The notes under the pieces: generated by a model
The model's database searches: none
What the model saw: the letters and a program-made list of their open reading frames with translations, nothing else
What the model was told of the DNA's origin: nothing
In this document: positions 23,813 to 34,479 of the stretch, piece after piece
Position numbering within the stretch: the first letter of the stretch is position 1
Layout: every line of letters begins with the position of its first letter
Origin: Gammaproteobacteria bacterium
Lineage (GTDB): Bacteria; Pseudomonadota; Gammaproteobacteria; DSM-16500
Direction of reading: 5' to 3'
NCBI GenBank assembly: GCA_021323555.1
Contig: JAJONP010000023.1
Span: 1 to 38,959 of the forward strand
Length of the DNA stretch: 38,959 nucleotides
Translations under genes and position numbers: made by a program

Positions 23813-25630
23813 ATGCTTATGATAGCTATAGAAGAAAAAATCATACACTTACCTAACGGTCCCATTGATGTCAACGGGTGGTTGACGCGGTTTCAAGCGA
23901 ATGCTATTTCATCGACAGACATTATTCAAAAAGCAGTCCAACTGGCGGAGGTAACGGCCCAGGGGCTTACAACATTTTATGGGAAACCTTACCTTGCGGA
24001 AGGCATAAAAATAGCGGAGATTTTAGTGGATCTAAAGTTAGATCACGAAGCCATCGCGGCCAGTATTATTACGCCTATCCATGAAAATTATTTGACATTG
24101 GATACCATCAAAAAACAGTTAGGGGAAAATATTGAAAAATTAGTGAGAGGGGTGCGTCAAACCAAAATTATTGACACTCTACAGACTCATACTAATAAAA
24201 CCCGTGATAAAACGAAAATTGACTGTTTGCGTAAATTATTTTTAGCAATGGTGTCTGATATTCGCGTAGTGTTAATTAAATTGGCCGAACGTCTCTGTAT
24301 CATGTACGGCATTAAAAATATTAACCCCACAGAGCGCCAACGTTTCGCCCAAGAAACGCTGGATATTTATGCTCCTCTTGCCAATCGTTTAGGAGTAGGA
24401 CAGTTAAAAGGCGAATTAGAAGATATTGCTTTTCGTTATTTAGATCCGGCTGCTTATAAAAAAATTGCGGCATTTCTTGCTGAACGGCGTAGTGATAGAG
24501 AAAAACGTATTCAAGAAATGCTTTTATTTTTAAATAAAAATTTTGAAGAAGAAAAAATGAAAGCAGTGATTTCAGGCCGTGCGAAGCATATCTATAGTAT
24601 TTATACCAAATCACAAAAAAAACACCTTAATTACCAAGATATCTATGACTACAGTGCATTACGCATTTTAGTGCCAACAGTCAATGATTGTTATGCTGCA
24701 TTAAGTATCGTGAATAAACTTTGGGAATCTATTCCGGATGAATTCTGTGATTATATTGCAAACCCTAAACCGAATGGATATCGTTCTATCCATACCGCTG
24801 TGATTGATCAATATAATAAATATGTCGAAATTCAAATTCGTACTCATAAGATGCACGAAGAAGCAGAGCATGGCATCGCCGCGCATTGGTTATATAAAGA
24901 AGATAAAACACGTGACCCTGATTATCAAAAGAAAATTACTTTTTTACGCCAATTGCTTGCGTGGCATAAAGACCTTGTGAATCAAGGAATACAGCCTGAC
25001 TCTACCATGAAAACTATTTTTGAAGATTGTATTTATGTATACACACCCATGGGTGATGTTATTGAGTTGCCTAAGGATGCTACGCCATTGGATTTTGCCT
25101 ATCATATTCATACGGCTCTAGGGCATCGCTGTCGAGGCGCCAAAATTAATGGGCATATTGTGCCTTTGACTCACGCATTGCATACAGGTGATCGCGTGGA
25201 AATTCTCACAACGCCACAAGGTATACCCAGTAGAGATTGGTTAAGAAAAGAAGCGGGTTATATTAAAACTGCAAATGCCTATGGGAGAGTAGCGCATTGG
25301 TTTAAGCAGCAAGATAGTAGTCAACGAGTGGAAGCCGATAAAAAAATCTCACATCCTCCAAAGCGTAATTTGCCGCCTGCTATTGTACCGACTGATACAC
25401 CCTCTGCTGTTTCCTTAACAGGCGTGCGAATTGATGGAGTAGGAGGGGGCCTGCTTGTTCGAATCGCGGGATGTTGTCAACCAATCCCACCCAATGCGGT
25501 GATAGGTTATATTACACAAAGCCGAGGTGTTTCTATTCATCGAAAAAATTGTAGCACTGTTTCTTATTTAACTCAGGATTATCAAGATCGTTTAGTGCAA
25601 GTTGAGTGGAATTCACTACCTGCTAAATAA
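23813..25630 (+). CDS. relA: RelA-type (p)ppGpp synthetase, short, lacking ACT domain
   Basis: RelA makes (p)ppGpp when ribosomes stall on uncharged tRNA. The 605-residue product has a degenerate hydrolase domain (about 35-200) with no HD pair (ASIITPIHENY where SpoT has a HD motif). The synthetase domain follows at about 250-365 (ISGRAKHIYSIYTKSQKK, DYIANPKPNGYRSIHTAVI, KMHEEAEHGIAAHW), then a TGS domain at about 405-465. A shortened linker leads to the zinc-finger-like CC region, IAGCCQPIPPNAVIGYI and HRKNC (about 545-580). Full RelA is about 740 residues; here the helical part is cut down and the C-terminal ACT/RRM is missing. An alternative start is at 23819. Downstream of rlmD by 91 bases. 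Confidence 0.9.
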   Translation: MLMIAIEEKIIHLPNGPIDVNGWLTRFQANAISSTDIIQKAVQLAEVTAQGLTTFYGKPYLAEGIKIAEILVDLKLDHEAIAASIITPIHENYLTLDTIKKQLGENIEKLVRGVRQTKIIDTLQTHTNKTRDKTKIDCLRKLFLAMVSDIRVVLIKLAERLCIMYGIKNINPTERQRFAQETLDIYAPLANRLGVGQLKGELEDIAFRYLDPAAYKKIAAFLAERRSDREKRIQEMLLFLNKNFEEEKMKAVISGRAKHIYSIYTKSQKKHLNYQDIYDYSALRILVPTVNDCYAALSIVNKLWESIPDEFCDYIANPKPNGYRSIHTAVIDQYNKYVEIQIRTHKMHEEAEHGIAAHWLYKEDKTRDPDYQKKITFLRQLLAWHKDLVNQGIQPDSTMKTIFEDCIYVYTPMGDVIELPKDATPLDFAYHIHTALGHRCRGAKINGHIVPLTHALHTGDRVEILTTPQGIPSRDWLRKEAGYIKTANAYGRVAHWFKQQDSSQRVEADKKISHPPKRNLPPAIVPTDTPSAVSLTGVRIDGVGGGLLVRIAGCCQPIPPNAVIGYITQSRGVSIHRKNCSTVSYLTQDYQDRLVQVEWNSLPAK

Positions 25631-25689
25631 AATAATTGTTTTTAGCGTAAATCATAGCTAATAATACAAAATATATTTAATATATTGTG

Positions 25690-25701
25690 TTATAATTATA
25701 A
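25690..25701. promoter_or_regulatory. Palindromic -10/operator-like site upstream of hipA
   Basis: A perfect 12-base palindrome TTATAATTATAA contains a consensus TATAAT and lies 20 bases before the hipA start. HipB-type repressors bind palindromes over their own promoter, so this is a candidate operator. AT-rich palindromes also arise by chance, and the -35 box is unclear. Confidence 0.35.
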
Positions 25702-25721
25702 GAATATAAAATAGGTTTTAT

Positions 25722-26960
25722 ATGGCCAATACTCTGTGGGGCAAAGTCTATTACAAAGATAGGTATGCAGGGCGCTTGCAACAAGAGCCTGGCGGGCGAG
25801 TGACTTTTACGTATGATGTATCCTATCTTCAAGCCAAACAACCTGCCATTGCTTATACACTTCCTCTACGCGAAGAGCCTTATTTGTCAGAAAGAGGATT
25901 GCATCCTTTTTTTGATAATTTGGTGGCAGAAGGCTGGTTTCGTAATGCGCAAGCGAAAGCGCTAGGCATACATCCTAATAACCGTTTTTCACTATTATTG
26001 GGTTTTGGATATGATTTAGCAGGCGCGGTTTCAGTGATTGATCCTGAGCCCCAAGCCCATTATCCATTGGATCACACAGATGAGGCAACTCTTGCTGCTT
26101 TGTTAGGGCGTGCGTCTATCTCAGGCGTGCAGCGTAAGTTACTTATTGTGCAGACAGAAAAATTATTTCGTCCAGTGAGACCTAATGAACTGAGTACACA
26201 TATAGCCAAATTAGCTTCTGGAAATTTAAGCCATTTATTAGAATTGGAATATTTGACTTCGCTGGCTGTTAGCCGATTATTACCTGATGATGAAGTTGTC
26301 AAGATGGAAATGGCGACCGTTGCCTCTCTACATGAGCCTGCATTAGTGATTCCGCGTTTTGATAGAAGTGCGACTGGCAAACGCACGCATCACTTTGAAG
26401 AATTCAATCAGCTATTAGGTAGGTTTTCTGGTAATGATAAATACGAGGGTGATTATAAAGAAATGGGGCAATTTATTTTGAATACCCCTGAATGTATTCC
26501 TGCTGAAGCGGAGAAATTATTGAGACGTATTTTGGCTTGTCTTTTAGTTGGAAACACAGACGCGCATTTTAAAAATTTTGCTATGTTCCATACGCGAGAT
26601 GGGTTAAGACTCACGCCTTTATATGATTTAGTCGCGTCCTCTATTTATAGTGAATACCAATCTATTGCATTGAATATATGCGGTATTCGCAATATGGCAA
26701 TCTCTAAGTTAGATGCCAAGCATTTGCTTTGCATGGGAGAAGGATTTGGCGTTTCACCTGAAGCAGTCATTGCGATAATAGAAATGTTAAGCAAGCAATT
26801 ATCAAATGCATTGATTGCTGTTAAAGAGTCACCTATTGGTACATTACAATTACGTAAACAACTCATTGAGAAAATGGAGAAGCGATGGAATGGAAGTTTT
26901 TCATTAACTGGCCAGCGATTGTTGAAGAAGCAAAGCAAAGGCGAAAAAAACAACGGTTAA
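25722..26960 (+). CDS. hipA: HipA-family serine/threonine kinase toxin
   Basis: HipA kinases phosphorylate targets such as glutamyl-tRNA synthetase and cause growth arrest. The 412-residue product has an N-terminal lobe with WGKVYYKDRYAGRL and LREEPYLSERGLHPFFDNLV, and the motif SGVQRKL near residue 130. The catalytic VGNTDAHFKNFAM is at about 275-287 and the metal-binding LTPLYDLVAS at about 297-306, so the active site looks intact. The hipB-like gene begins 76 bases before its end and in another frame. In E. coli hipB precedes hipA; here the order is reversed. Confidence 0.9.
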   Translation: MANTLWGKVYYKDRYAGRLQQEPGGRVTFTYDVSYLQAKQPAIAYTLPLREEPYLSERGLHPFFDNLVAEGWFRNAQAKALGIHPNNRFSLLLGFGYDLAGAVSVIDPEPQAHYPLDHTDEATLAALLGRASISGVQRKLLIVQTEKLFRPVRPNELSTHIAKLASGNLSHLLELEYLTSLAVSRLLPDDEVVKMEMATVASLHEPALVIPRFDRSATGKRTHHFEEFNQLLGRFSGNDKYEGDYKEMGQFILNTPECIPAEAEKLLRRILACLLVGNTDAHFKNFAMFHTRDGLRLTPLYDLVASSIYSEYQSIALNICGIRNMAISKLDAKHLLCMGEGFGVSPEAVIAIIEMLSKQLSNALIAVKESPIGTLQLRKQLIEKMEKRWNGSFSLTGQRLLKKQSKGEKNNG

Positions 26961-27358
26961 CACAAGCGACATTAGCAAGAATGGCAAATGTAAGCACTCC
27001 GACTGTTTCACGTTTTGAAAACGGTGAGAAAGATATTCAGCTTTCAACAGTAATCAGTATTTTGAATGTATTGGGAATGAATGATAAACGGCATCTTATT
27101 TTTTCCGAAAGAAATGAACATGATAAACCTAGTCGCACGTGTGTGGTATTTACAGGACAAGATGCAGATAAAATAATCGAATGTGCTATTAGTTGGGAAG
27201 CTCTCCAAGATTATTTTGGATCGGATGGAAGAAAAAATAATTTAAAAGTGTTTCAAGCGAACCGTGAAAGTATTCAGCAGATCGCGCGACGAAAATATCT
27301 TGCGGGAAATTTTGAGTTGGATGGTTCTATTCTATTAAAATCTAGTGATTTTGATTGA
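26885..27358 (+). CDS. HipB-like Xre regulator fused to a DUF1488-like domain
   Basis: The 157-residue product has a basic Xre helix-turn-helix at about 12-65 (QRLTQATLARMANVSTPTVS, RFENGEKDIQLST) and a C-terminal part at about 75-155. That part resembles DUF1488: VVFTGQDADKIIECAIS, WEALQDYFG, NRESIQQIARRKY, GSILLKSSDF. E. coli HipB has only about 88 residues, so the C-terminal part is an addition. The start overlaps hipA by 76 bases with GGAG upstream, so coupling to hipA translation is likely. Its probable role is antitoxin and repressor of the pair. Confidence 0.75.
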   Translation: MEWKFFINWPAIVEEAKQRRKKQRLTQATLARMANVSTPTVSRFENGEKDIQLSTVISILNVLGMNDKRHLIFSERNEHDKPSRTCVVFTGQDADKIIECAISWEALQDYFGSDGRKNNLKVFQANRESIQQIARRKYLAGNFELDGSILLKSSDFD

Positions 27359-27423
27359 GTTGAAGTAAACTTTATTAACTATGAGATATACTATAAAACT
27401 TATTTTTTTGGAGGAGATGCAGC

Positions 27424-28065
27424 ATGCTAAAACGAACTAAAATCCAAGGTTTTTTTGAAAGCGGTAATGCAATGATGGAAGAAGCTGAAGAATTAGGTGT
27501 CGATGACACGCATACTCTATCTAGTGAGGTTCCTTCAAAAGAAAAATTGGGAAATAGAATTTTGGGTGATGGAGAAGAGAAAGAAGACGAAGACGAAGAC
27601 GAAGAAAAACACGCTATTGATGCCAGTGAATTACTGACTGCTGAGAATATAGAGAAGAGAAGCTTGTCAGAGAAGAAAAGAAAGAGAAGCAATAGTGTAG
27701 CATCTACGATATCCTTAGGTTCTCCATTATATGACAATGATTTAACGCCACCCGAATCACCGTTAAAACCACGAAAACTAGATTTAAACGGAGCAGAGGC
27801 TGAAGATCTTGGAGAGGAAGAAAAGTTTAGAACACTATCACCTGCATCATTAAGTCGTTCATCATCAGGAACATTATTTGCCTATAGTGAAAGACAAGGA
27901 ATAACGCAGGCTAAGGTATTGCCTCCTGAATTACAAGAATTAGCAAACAGGTTGGTAAAAAAAACTAAAGAATATCCACCAGAATATGCTGATAAAGTGA
28001 TGGGTGTTATCACAGAAGAGCTTGCGGCATGTAACAAGGAGTTAATTTTATTGAAAAATGATTAA
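27424..28065 (+). CDS. Acidic low-complexity protein, candidate nuclear-targeted effector
   Basis: The 213-residue product has no bacterial domain I recognise. Its N-terminus has RTKIQGFF, then an acidic run at about 50-62. A basic cluster KKRKR at 84-88 looks like a nuclear-localisation signal. Proline-directed sites follow at T108, S112 (TPPESPLKPRK) and S139, then a Ser-rich stretch and a more ordered helical C-terminus (about 165-210) with an EE pair. Dot/Icm substrates often have such acidic and disordered parts, but secretion is inferred only. A GGAGG ribosome site lies at 27411-27415. Downstream it converges with the Sel1 lipoprotein gene. Confidence 0.55.
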   Translation: MLKRTKIQGFFESGNAMMEEAEELGVDDTHTLSSEVPSKEKLGNRILGDGEEKEDEDEDEEKHAIDASELLTAENIEKRSLSEKKRKRSNSVASTISLGSPLYDNDLTPPESPLKPRKLDLNGAEAEDLGEEEKFRTLSPASLSRSSSGTLFAYSERQGITQAKVLPPELQELANRLVKKTKEYPPEYADKVMGVITEELAACNKELILLKND

Positions 28066-28071
28066 CGTTTT

Positions 28072-29791
<1,720 letters not shown>

Positions 29792-29808
29792 TCATAGTAG
29801 TTGGTAAA

Positions 29809-30459
29809 ATGGAAACAGTACATTATTTGATTGATTTTATTCTGCATCTCGATGAGCATCTCATTGCATTTGTCACTGCTTATGGTGTTTGGACGTATGC
29901 TTTGCTCTTTCTCATTATTTTTTGTGAAACGGGCATTATTTTAACGGCTGTTTTGCCCGGCGATTCATTGCTTTTTGCAGCAGGCGCACTGACAGCGAAT
30001 GTCTCTATCATAAACGTTCATCTCTTGTTTAGCTTGCTCGTGATAGCTTCTGTACTAGGAAATGGACTTAATTATTATATAGGAAAGTGGCTGGGGCCTA
30101 AGATTTTTACTTCGGGTGATTCGCTTTTATTGAGTCAAAAACATCTTAAAAAGGCACATGTTTTTTTTGAGCGCTATGGTGGAAAAGCGATAGTCATTGC
30201 GCGGTTTATTCCGATGATTCGTACATTTACTCCGTTTGTAGCAGGCATTGGTTATATGGTTTACCGTAAATTTTTTATTTATAGCTTGATAGGGGCTTTA
30301 TTATGGATAGGCGTACTGGTGTATGGTAGCTATTTATTTGGTAACATTCCCATTGTTAAGCAACATTTTTCATTTGTGATTTTTGCGATTATAGGGTTAT
30401 CTATTTTGCCGGCTATGGTTGAGATTGTGCGTAGGAAATATTCTGGATTTTTTGGTTAA
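29809..30459 (+). CDS. DedA-family membrane protein
   Basis: DedA proteins are polytopic inner-membrane proteins of the VTT superfamily, linked to lipid-carrier and membrane homeostasis. The 216-residue product has about five hydrophobic segments and the family signature: [22 protein letters not shown] at about 39-60, [14 protein letters not shown] at about 84-97, and [18 protein letters not shown] at about 140-157. The ATG at 29809 is 59 bases from the divergent hemB start. The aroQ start is 11 bases after its end, so the dedA-aroQ-accB-accC genes look like one operon. Confidence 0.88.
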   Translation: METVHYLIDFILHLDEHLIAFVTAYGVWTYALLFLIIFCETGIILTAVLPGDSLLFAAGALTANVSIINVHLLFSLLVIASVLGNGLNYYIGKWLGPKIFTSGDSLLLSQKHLKKAHVFFERYGGKAIVIARFIPMIRTFTPFVAGIGYMVYRKFFIYSLIGALLWIGVLVYGSYLFGNIPIVKQHFSFVIFAIIGLSILPAMVEIVRRKYSGFFG

Positions 30460-30469
30460 GGTAGTAGGA

Positions 30470-30958
30470 ATGGCGAGTATTTTGATTTTACAAGGCCCTA
30501 ATTTGAATTTGCTAGGATTGCGCGAACCTTATTTGTACGGGCATGATACGCTTCCTGTGCTTCATTTAAAAATAGTAACGCTTGCAAAAGAATTGGGGCA
30601 TGAGGCATTTACTTTTCAAAGTAATGCAGAATCTGCCTTAATTGACCGTATCCATCAGGATGATTCAGATTTTCTGATTATAAATCCTGCTGCGCTTACT
30701 CATACAAGTATTGCATTACGAGATGCGTTAATCGCCGTCACCAAGCCATTTATTGAAGTCCATTTATCTAATATTCATCGTCGTGAAGCATTTCGCCAAG
30801 TTTCATATTTTTCTGATATTGCATTAGGTACTATCACAGGACTAGGCACAGAAGGATATCTAGTGGCTGTGCGTTATGCTCATTATTATTTAACAAACTT
30901 AACAAAGCAAAAAGGATCATATCATTATGGATCTGCACAAGATTCGCGAGCTCATTGA
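30470..30958 (+). CDS. aroQ: Type II 3-dehydroquinate dehydratase AroQ
   Basis: AroQ converts 3-dehydroquinate to 3-dehydroshikimate in the shikimate pathway. The start is ATG 30470, giving 162 residues; a longer frame from 30419 reads back into dedA. Visible motifs are [20 protein letters not shown] with the catalytic Tyr near 23, [17 protein letters not shown], and [14 protein letters not shown]. The usual length is about 145-150. The C-terminal tail (about 145-162) extends over the start of accB by 32 bases. This aroQ-accB order is widely conserved. Confidence 0.94.
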   Translation: MASILILQGPNLNLLGLREPYLYGHDTLPVLHLKIVTLAKELGHEAFTFQSNAESALIDRIHQDDSDFLIINPAALTHTSIALRDALIAVTKPFIEVHLSNIHRREAFRQVSYFSDIALGTITGLGTEGYLVAVRYAHYYLTNLTKQKGSYHYGSAQDSRAH

Positions 30959-31268
30959 GCTTGCTCAAGAAAAAGGTATTGCTGCAGCCCCTGCAACTGC
31001 AACTAAAACAGAACCCGTAGAAATTGTTTCTCATAAACATACGGTAAAAGCTCCCATGGTGGGAACGGTTTATCTTTCTCCCTCTCCTGATGCGAAAGCA
31101 TTTGTTCAAGTGGGTCAAACAGTCAAGGCAGGTGACACGCTTTGTCTAATTGAAGCTATGAAAATGTTTAATCAAATTGAAGCAGATAAAGCGGGATCCA
31201 TTGCTTCTATTCTGATTGAGTCAGGCGTCCCTGTTGAATTTAATCAACCTTTATTTGTGATTGAATAA
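30927..31268 (+). CDS. accB: Biotin carboxyl carrier protein AccB (short form)
   Basis: AccB carries biotin for acetyl-CoA carboxylase, the first step of fatty-acid synthesis. The 113-residue product has the N-terminal [13 protein letters not shown] helix, a very short Ala/Thr linker, and a biotinyl domain from about 38 with the signature EAMKM (biotinylated K79). Typical proteins are about 150-160 residues, so the Ala/Pro linker is reduced here. The ATG overlaps the aroQ end by 32 bases with AAAAGGA upstream. accC follows after 17 bases. Confidence 0.95.
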   Translation: MDLHKIRELIELAQEKGIAAAPATATKTEPVEIVSHKHTVKAPMVGTVYLSPSPDAKAFVQVGQTVKAGDTLCLIEAMKMFNQIEADKAGSIASILIESGVPVEFNQPLFVIE

Positions 31269-31285
31269 GATCAAGGAAAAGCTAA

Positions 31286-32626
31286 ATGTTAAATAAAGTT
31301 GTGATTGCGAATCGTGGCGAAATTGCGCTTCGTATTCTTCGTGCTTGCAAAGAGCTCGGTATTGGAACGGTAGCCGTGCATTCAGAGGCAGATCGTGAGT
31401 CGATACATGTGCGTCTCGCAGATGAATCCGTTTGCATAGGACCTGCGCCTGCTGCGGAAAGTTATCTGAGTATTCCTCCTATTATCAGCGCTGCTGAAAT
31501 CACAGATGCAGAAGCGATTCACCCAGGCTATGGGTTTCTTGCAGAAAATGCCAATTTTGCTGAACAAGTTGAAAAAAGCGGCTTTATTTTTATTGGCCCC
31601 TCACCCGACAGTATTCGCCAGATGGGTGATAAAGTAGCTGCGATTACTGCAATGAAAGCCTTAGGTATTCCTTGTGTTCCAGGTTCGAGCGATCCTATTA
31701 ATGAGGATGATGAAGCAACAGTACGACTGGCTCGTGAGATTGGCTATCCTGTGATCATTAAAGCCGCGGGTGGCGGCGGTGGCCGCGGAATGCGTGTCGT
31801 ACACACTGAATCCCATTTATTAAATGCTATTGCGATGACACGTGCGGAAGCGAAAGCAGCTTTTAATAATGATAAAGTGTATATGGAAAAATATTTGCAA
31901 ACTCCAAGACATATTGAAATCCAAGTATTAGGGGATGGCAAAGGGAACGCTATTCATTTGGGCGAGCGTGATTGCTCTATTCAGCGCCGACATCAAAAAA
32001 TTATTGAAGAAGCCCCTGCGCCTGGGATTACACAAGAGCAGCGCGCAGCGATAGGGGAACGTTGTGCGCAAGCCTGTCGCGATATGGCTTATCGGGGTGC
32101 AGGAACATTTGAGTTTTTATATGAAAATAAAGAATTCTTCTTTATTGAAATGAATACACGTATTCAGGTAGAACATCCTATCACTGAAATGGTGACGGGT
32201 GTTGATATTGTCAAAGAGCAACTTCGAATTGCAGCAGGAGAAAAGCTTTCTTTGAGTCAATCAGATATTAAAATAAATGGCCATGCGATTGAATGTCGCA
32301 TTAATGCAGAAGATCCACGTTCTTTTGTTCCATCGCCTGGTACAATTTCTTATTTTCATGCGCCAGGAGGCCCTGGCATTCGCTTGGATTCACATATCTA
32401 CAGTAGTTATAAAGTACCGCCTTATTATGATTCGCTCATTGCGAAAGTGATTGCTTATGGTGAAGATCGAGAAGTGGCTTTGGCAAGAATGCGGAATGCG
32501 CTTGATGAAATGGTGATTGAAGGAATTAAAACGAATTTACCTTTGCATCAAGATATTCTGCGCAGTGATACATTTCAGCGTGGTATTTTGACTATTCATT
32601 ATTTAGAACAGTGGCTGAATTTGTAA
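31286..32626 (+). CDS. accC: Biotin carboxylase AccC
   Basis: AccC carboxylates the biotin of AccB using ATP and bicarbonate. The 446-residue product has [22 protein letters not shown] at the start, [16 protein letters not shown] at about 75-90, and the ATP-grasp Gly-rich loop [12 protein letters not shown] at about 159-170. The catalytic region reads [13 protein letters not shown] and EAPAPG, then [17 protein letters not shown]. Length and domains are standard. It follows accB closely and is the last gene of the operon. prmA, which often lies between accC and fis, is absent. Confidence 0.96.
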   Translation: MLNKVVIANRGEIALRILRACKELGIGTVAVHSEADRESIHVRLADESVCIGPAPAAESYLSIPPIISAAEITDAEAIHPGYGFLAENANFAEQVEKSGFIFIGPSPDSIRQMGDKVAAITAMKALGIPCVPGSSDPINEDDEATVRLAREIGYPVIIKAAGGGGGRGMRVVHTESHLLNAIAMTRAEAKAAFNNDKVYMEKYLQTPRHIEIQVLGDGKGNAIHLGERDCSIQRRHQKIIEEAPAPGITQEQRAAIGERCAQACRDMAYRGAGTFEFLYENKEFFFIEMNTRIQVEHPITEMVTGVDIVKEQLRIAAGEKLSLSQSDIKINGHAIECRINAEDPRSFVPSPGTISYFHAPGGPGIRLDSHIYSSYKVPPYYDSLIAKVIAYGEDREVALARMRNALDEMVIEGIKTNLPLHQDILRSDTFQRGILTIHYLEQWLNL

Positions 32627-32688
32627 CCTGTTGTTTTTAAATAAAAAATATAAAAACAAAAAATTTCTAATAAAAAGTTAAACAGTGT

Positions 32689-32718
32689 TTGATCGAACAA
32701 CGAGCAGTGGTGTATAAT
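32689..32718 (+). promoter_or_regulatory. Putative promoter of fis
   Basis: TTGATC (32689-32694) and a consensus TATAAT (32713-32718) with TG just before it are 18 bases apart, about 70 bases upstream of fis. The rest of 32627-32787 is AT-rich and holds no gene. Confidence 0.5.
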
Positions 32719-32787
32719 TGCCCTTTTTGGTAAGCTATAAGTGCTTTTTAATCTATTTTGAGTTATCTATTAAATGAGAGAATGACA

Positions 32788-33099
32788 ATGACTATGAATA
32801 CTTCAAACACGATGGAAACAACTGAGACAGGACAAAGAGCGCAATCTGCGTTTATTGTTGCCCATAAAAATCAACCTTTGCACGATAGCGTTAGACAAGC
32901 GCTTGAGAGCTATTTTTCGCAATTAAAAGGCCAAGCACCTTCCAATTTGTATGATTTAGTATTAGCTGAAGTGGAAGTGCCTTTATTAGAAGCAGTAATG
33001 GAATATACAAAAGGTAACCAATCTCGCGCAGCTATTTTATTGGGGTTGAGCCGAGGAACATTACGTAAAAAATTAAAAATCTATGGAATGTTAGATTAA
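32788..33099 (+). CDS. fis: DNA-binding protein Fis
   Basis: Fis is a small nucleoid protein that bends DNA and controls many promoters. The product (103 residues from the chosen ATG) ends in the typical Fis helix-turn-helix: [20 protein letters not shown] and [12 protein letters not shown]. The central part has [14 protein letters not shown] chose 32788 because GAGAG lies seven bases upstream; a TTG frame from 32758, an ATG at 32782 and one at 32794 are alternatives. E. coli Fis has 98 residues. A good intrinsic terminator follows. Confidence 0.92.
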   Translation: MTMNTSNTMETTETGQRAQSAFIVAHKNQPLHDSVRQALESYFSQLKGQAPSNLYDLVLAEVEVPLLEAVMEYTKGNQSRAAILLGLSRGTLRKKLKIYGMLD

Positions 33100-33124
33100 T
33101 TCTCTGTAGTTATTTAATATATTT

Positions 33125-33163
33125 GTCCGTCACTCACTCTATTGATGACGGACTTATTTTTTT
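33125..33163 (+). terminator. Intrinsic terminator after fis
   Basis: GTCCGTCA (33125-33132) pairs exactly with TGACGGAC (33146-33153), with a 13-base loop, and TTATTTTTTT follows directly. Confidence 0.85.
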
Positions 33164-33180
33164 GAGAAGGCAATAGAAAT

Positions 33181-33642
33181 ATGAAGTTTCTTTTTTTGCT
33201 AAGATCCGTTCTTATATGGAGTATTGTGGGGGTTACTTCTGGAAAAGCTCTAGCTGATCAATCTGACTTGGTTAGAGAATTACATGTACAAATTAGCAAT
33301 CAAACAAATACAATTTGCACCTTAATTTTCCAAAAAACGCTTCATGGTATACTGCATTCTTCTCCTCCTCAATCCTTACTGGCGGGTCAATCAGCGAGCT
33401 TTGATATGGAGCAAACTTTCTTATTTGGCCCCTCTGAGTTATTAAAATATCAATGTGACCTTAATACGGTTGAATTTAAAGTTGGCCAACCTCTTTATAT
33501 TTATTTTGGGCAAACTCCTTATCTTACTCTAATTGAATCAAAGGGTTTAACAGCGATAGCCTCGTATGCACAAGGATCTTCTATAATTTTTAATAATAGA
33601 GGATTACTAAATGTATCGCTGAGACGCTTGAATCTAGCCTAA
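33181..33642 (+). CDS. Exported protein of unknown function upstream of icmH
   Basis: The 153-residue product has a signal peptide (about 1-25, cleavage near ALA-DQS). The mature part is rich in beta-type residues and has two cysteines (near residues 42 and 96) that may pair. It was not matched to a known family. The gene lies 48 bases upstream of icmH on the same strand and may be cotranscribed with it. A periplasmic accessory role for the secretion system is possible from position only. Confidence 0.65.
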   Translation: MKFLFLLRSVLIWSIVGVTSGKALADQSDLVRELHVQISNQTNTICTLIFQKTLHGILHSSPPQSLLAGQSASFDMEQTFLFGPSELLKYQCDLNTVEFKVGQPLYIYFGQTPYLTLIESKGLTAIASYAQGSSIIFNNRGLLNVSLRRLNLA

Positions 33643-33690
33643 TTCATTTTATCACGTATAATCCCCTAGAAGGATAGTTGTGGAATTGAT

Positions 33691-34479
33691 GTGATGATGA
33701 CCAGTGATGAAATCGGCTCGAAAGAAAATGTTGCTGTTCTGTCTTCAGAAAACCAATTAGTACAGCAAGATAAATGGATGACGCATGATCCAAAAGCGGG
33801 TTTAAACCCGTTAGTGGATAGTGCCGCTTATTTGTTTTCTTTGATTGGACAATTAAAAAACTTAAAGTCTTATCATCAGTTAGATCAATTACAAAAGACA
33901 TTAATAGGGGAAATCAATCGTTTTCAAGAGGCGGCTAAAGCCCAAGGTTATCGCTCTGAATATATCGTGGTGAGTCGTTATGCATTGTGTGCCACATTTG
34001 ACGATATTATCGCGAACACTGCTTGGGGTGGGCAAGGACAGTGGGAGCATTATAGGTTGTTAAATGCGTTTAACTCGGAAGTAGGACAGCAAGAACGTTT
34101 TTTTTTAATTCTTGATCGCATCATCAAAGAGCCTGCGCTGTACATTGATGTCATGGAATTGATGTATCTCTGTCTTAGCTTGGGTTATAAAGGAAATTAC
34201 CGTTCAACAGAATGGAGCCAGCATCAACTTGAAAAAATTACGCATGGATTGTATAAGCGAATTTGCGCTTATCGCGGTCATTCAAGTAGAATGCTTTCGC
34301 CATTTCCCTTAAAAACAGGGCTTTCTCGTAAAATAACTAAAAAGCCTTCCTATTGGTTGGTTCTTTTTATCACGGCAAGTATTGTTTCTTTATTATTTGT
34401 TGGATTGGGTTTTTTATTGAATACTTTATCTGATCAAACTTATCAAGCATTAACACAGATCGGGAAATTAGCTGTATGA
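33691..34479 (+). CDS. icmH: IcmH/DotU, Dot/Icm stabilising membrane protein
   Basis: DotU and IcmF stabilise the Dot/Icm inner-membrane complex; homologues occur in type VI secretion. The 262-residue product has the DotU patterns LNPLVDSAAYLFSLIGQLK at about 37-55, ARYALCATFDDIIANTAWG (here SRYALCATFDD), and MELMYLCLSLGYKGNYR at about 153-169. One C-terminal membrane segment lies at about 221-245. L. pneumophila IcmH has about 261 residues. The stop overlaps the icmF ATG by four bases (ATGA). A second ATG at 33694 is possible. Confidence 0.93.
   Translation: MMMTSDEIGSKENVAVLSSENQLVQQDKWMTHDPKAGLNPLVDSAAYLFSLIGQLKNLKSYHQLDQLQKTLIGEINRFQEAAKAQGYRSEYIVVSRYALCATFDDIIANTAWGGQGQWEHYRLLNAFNSEVGQQERFFLILDRIIKEPALYIDVMELMYLCLSLGYKGNYRSTEWSQHQLEKITHGLYKRICAYRGHSSRMLSPFPLKTGLSRKITKKPSYWLVLFITASIVSLLFVGLGFLLNTLSDQTYQALTQIGKLAV

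Noticed and set aside
27375..27737. Serine-rich minus-strand frame opposite the acidic protein gene
   Set aside because: It is the complement of the Glu/Asp-rich codons of the plus-strand gene, which has a ribosome site and ordered C-terminus.
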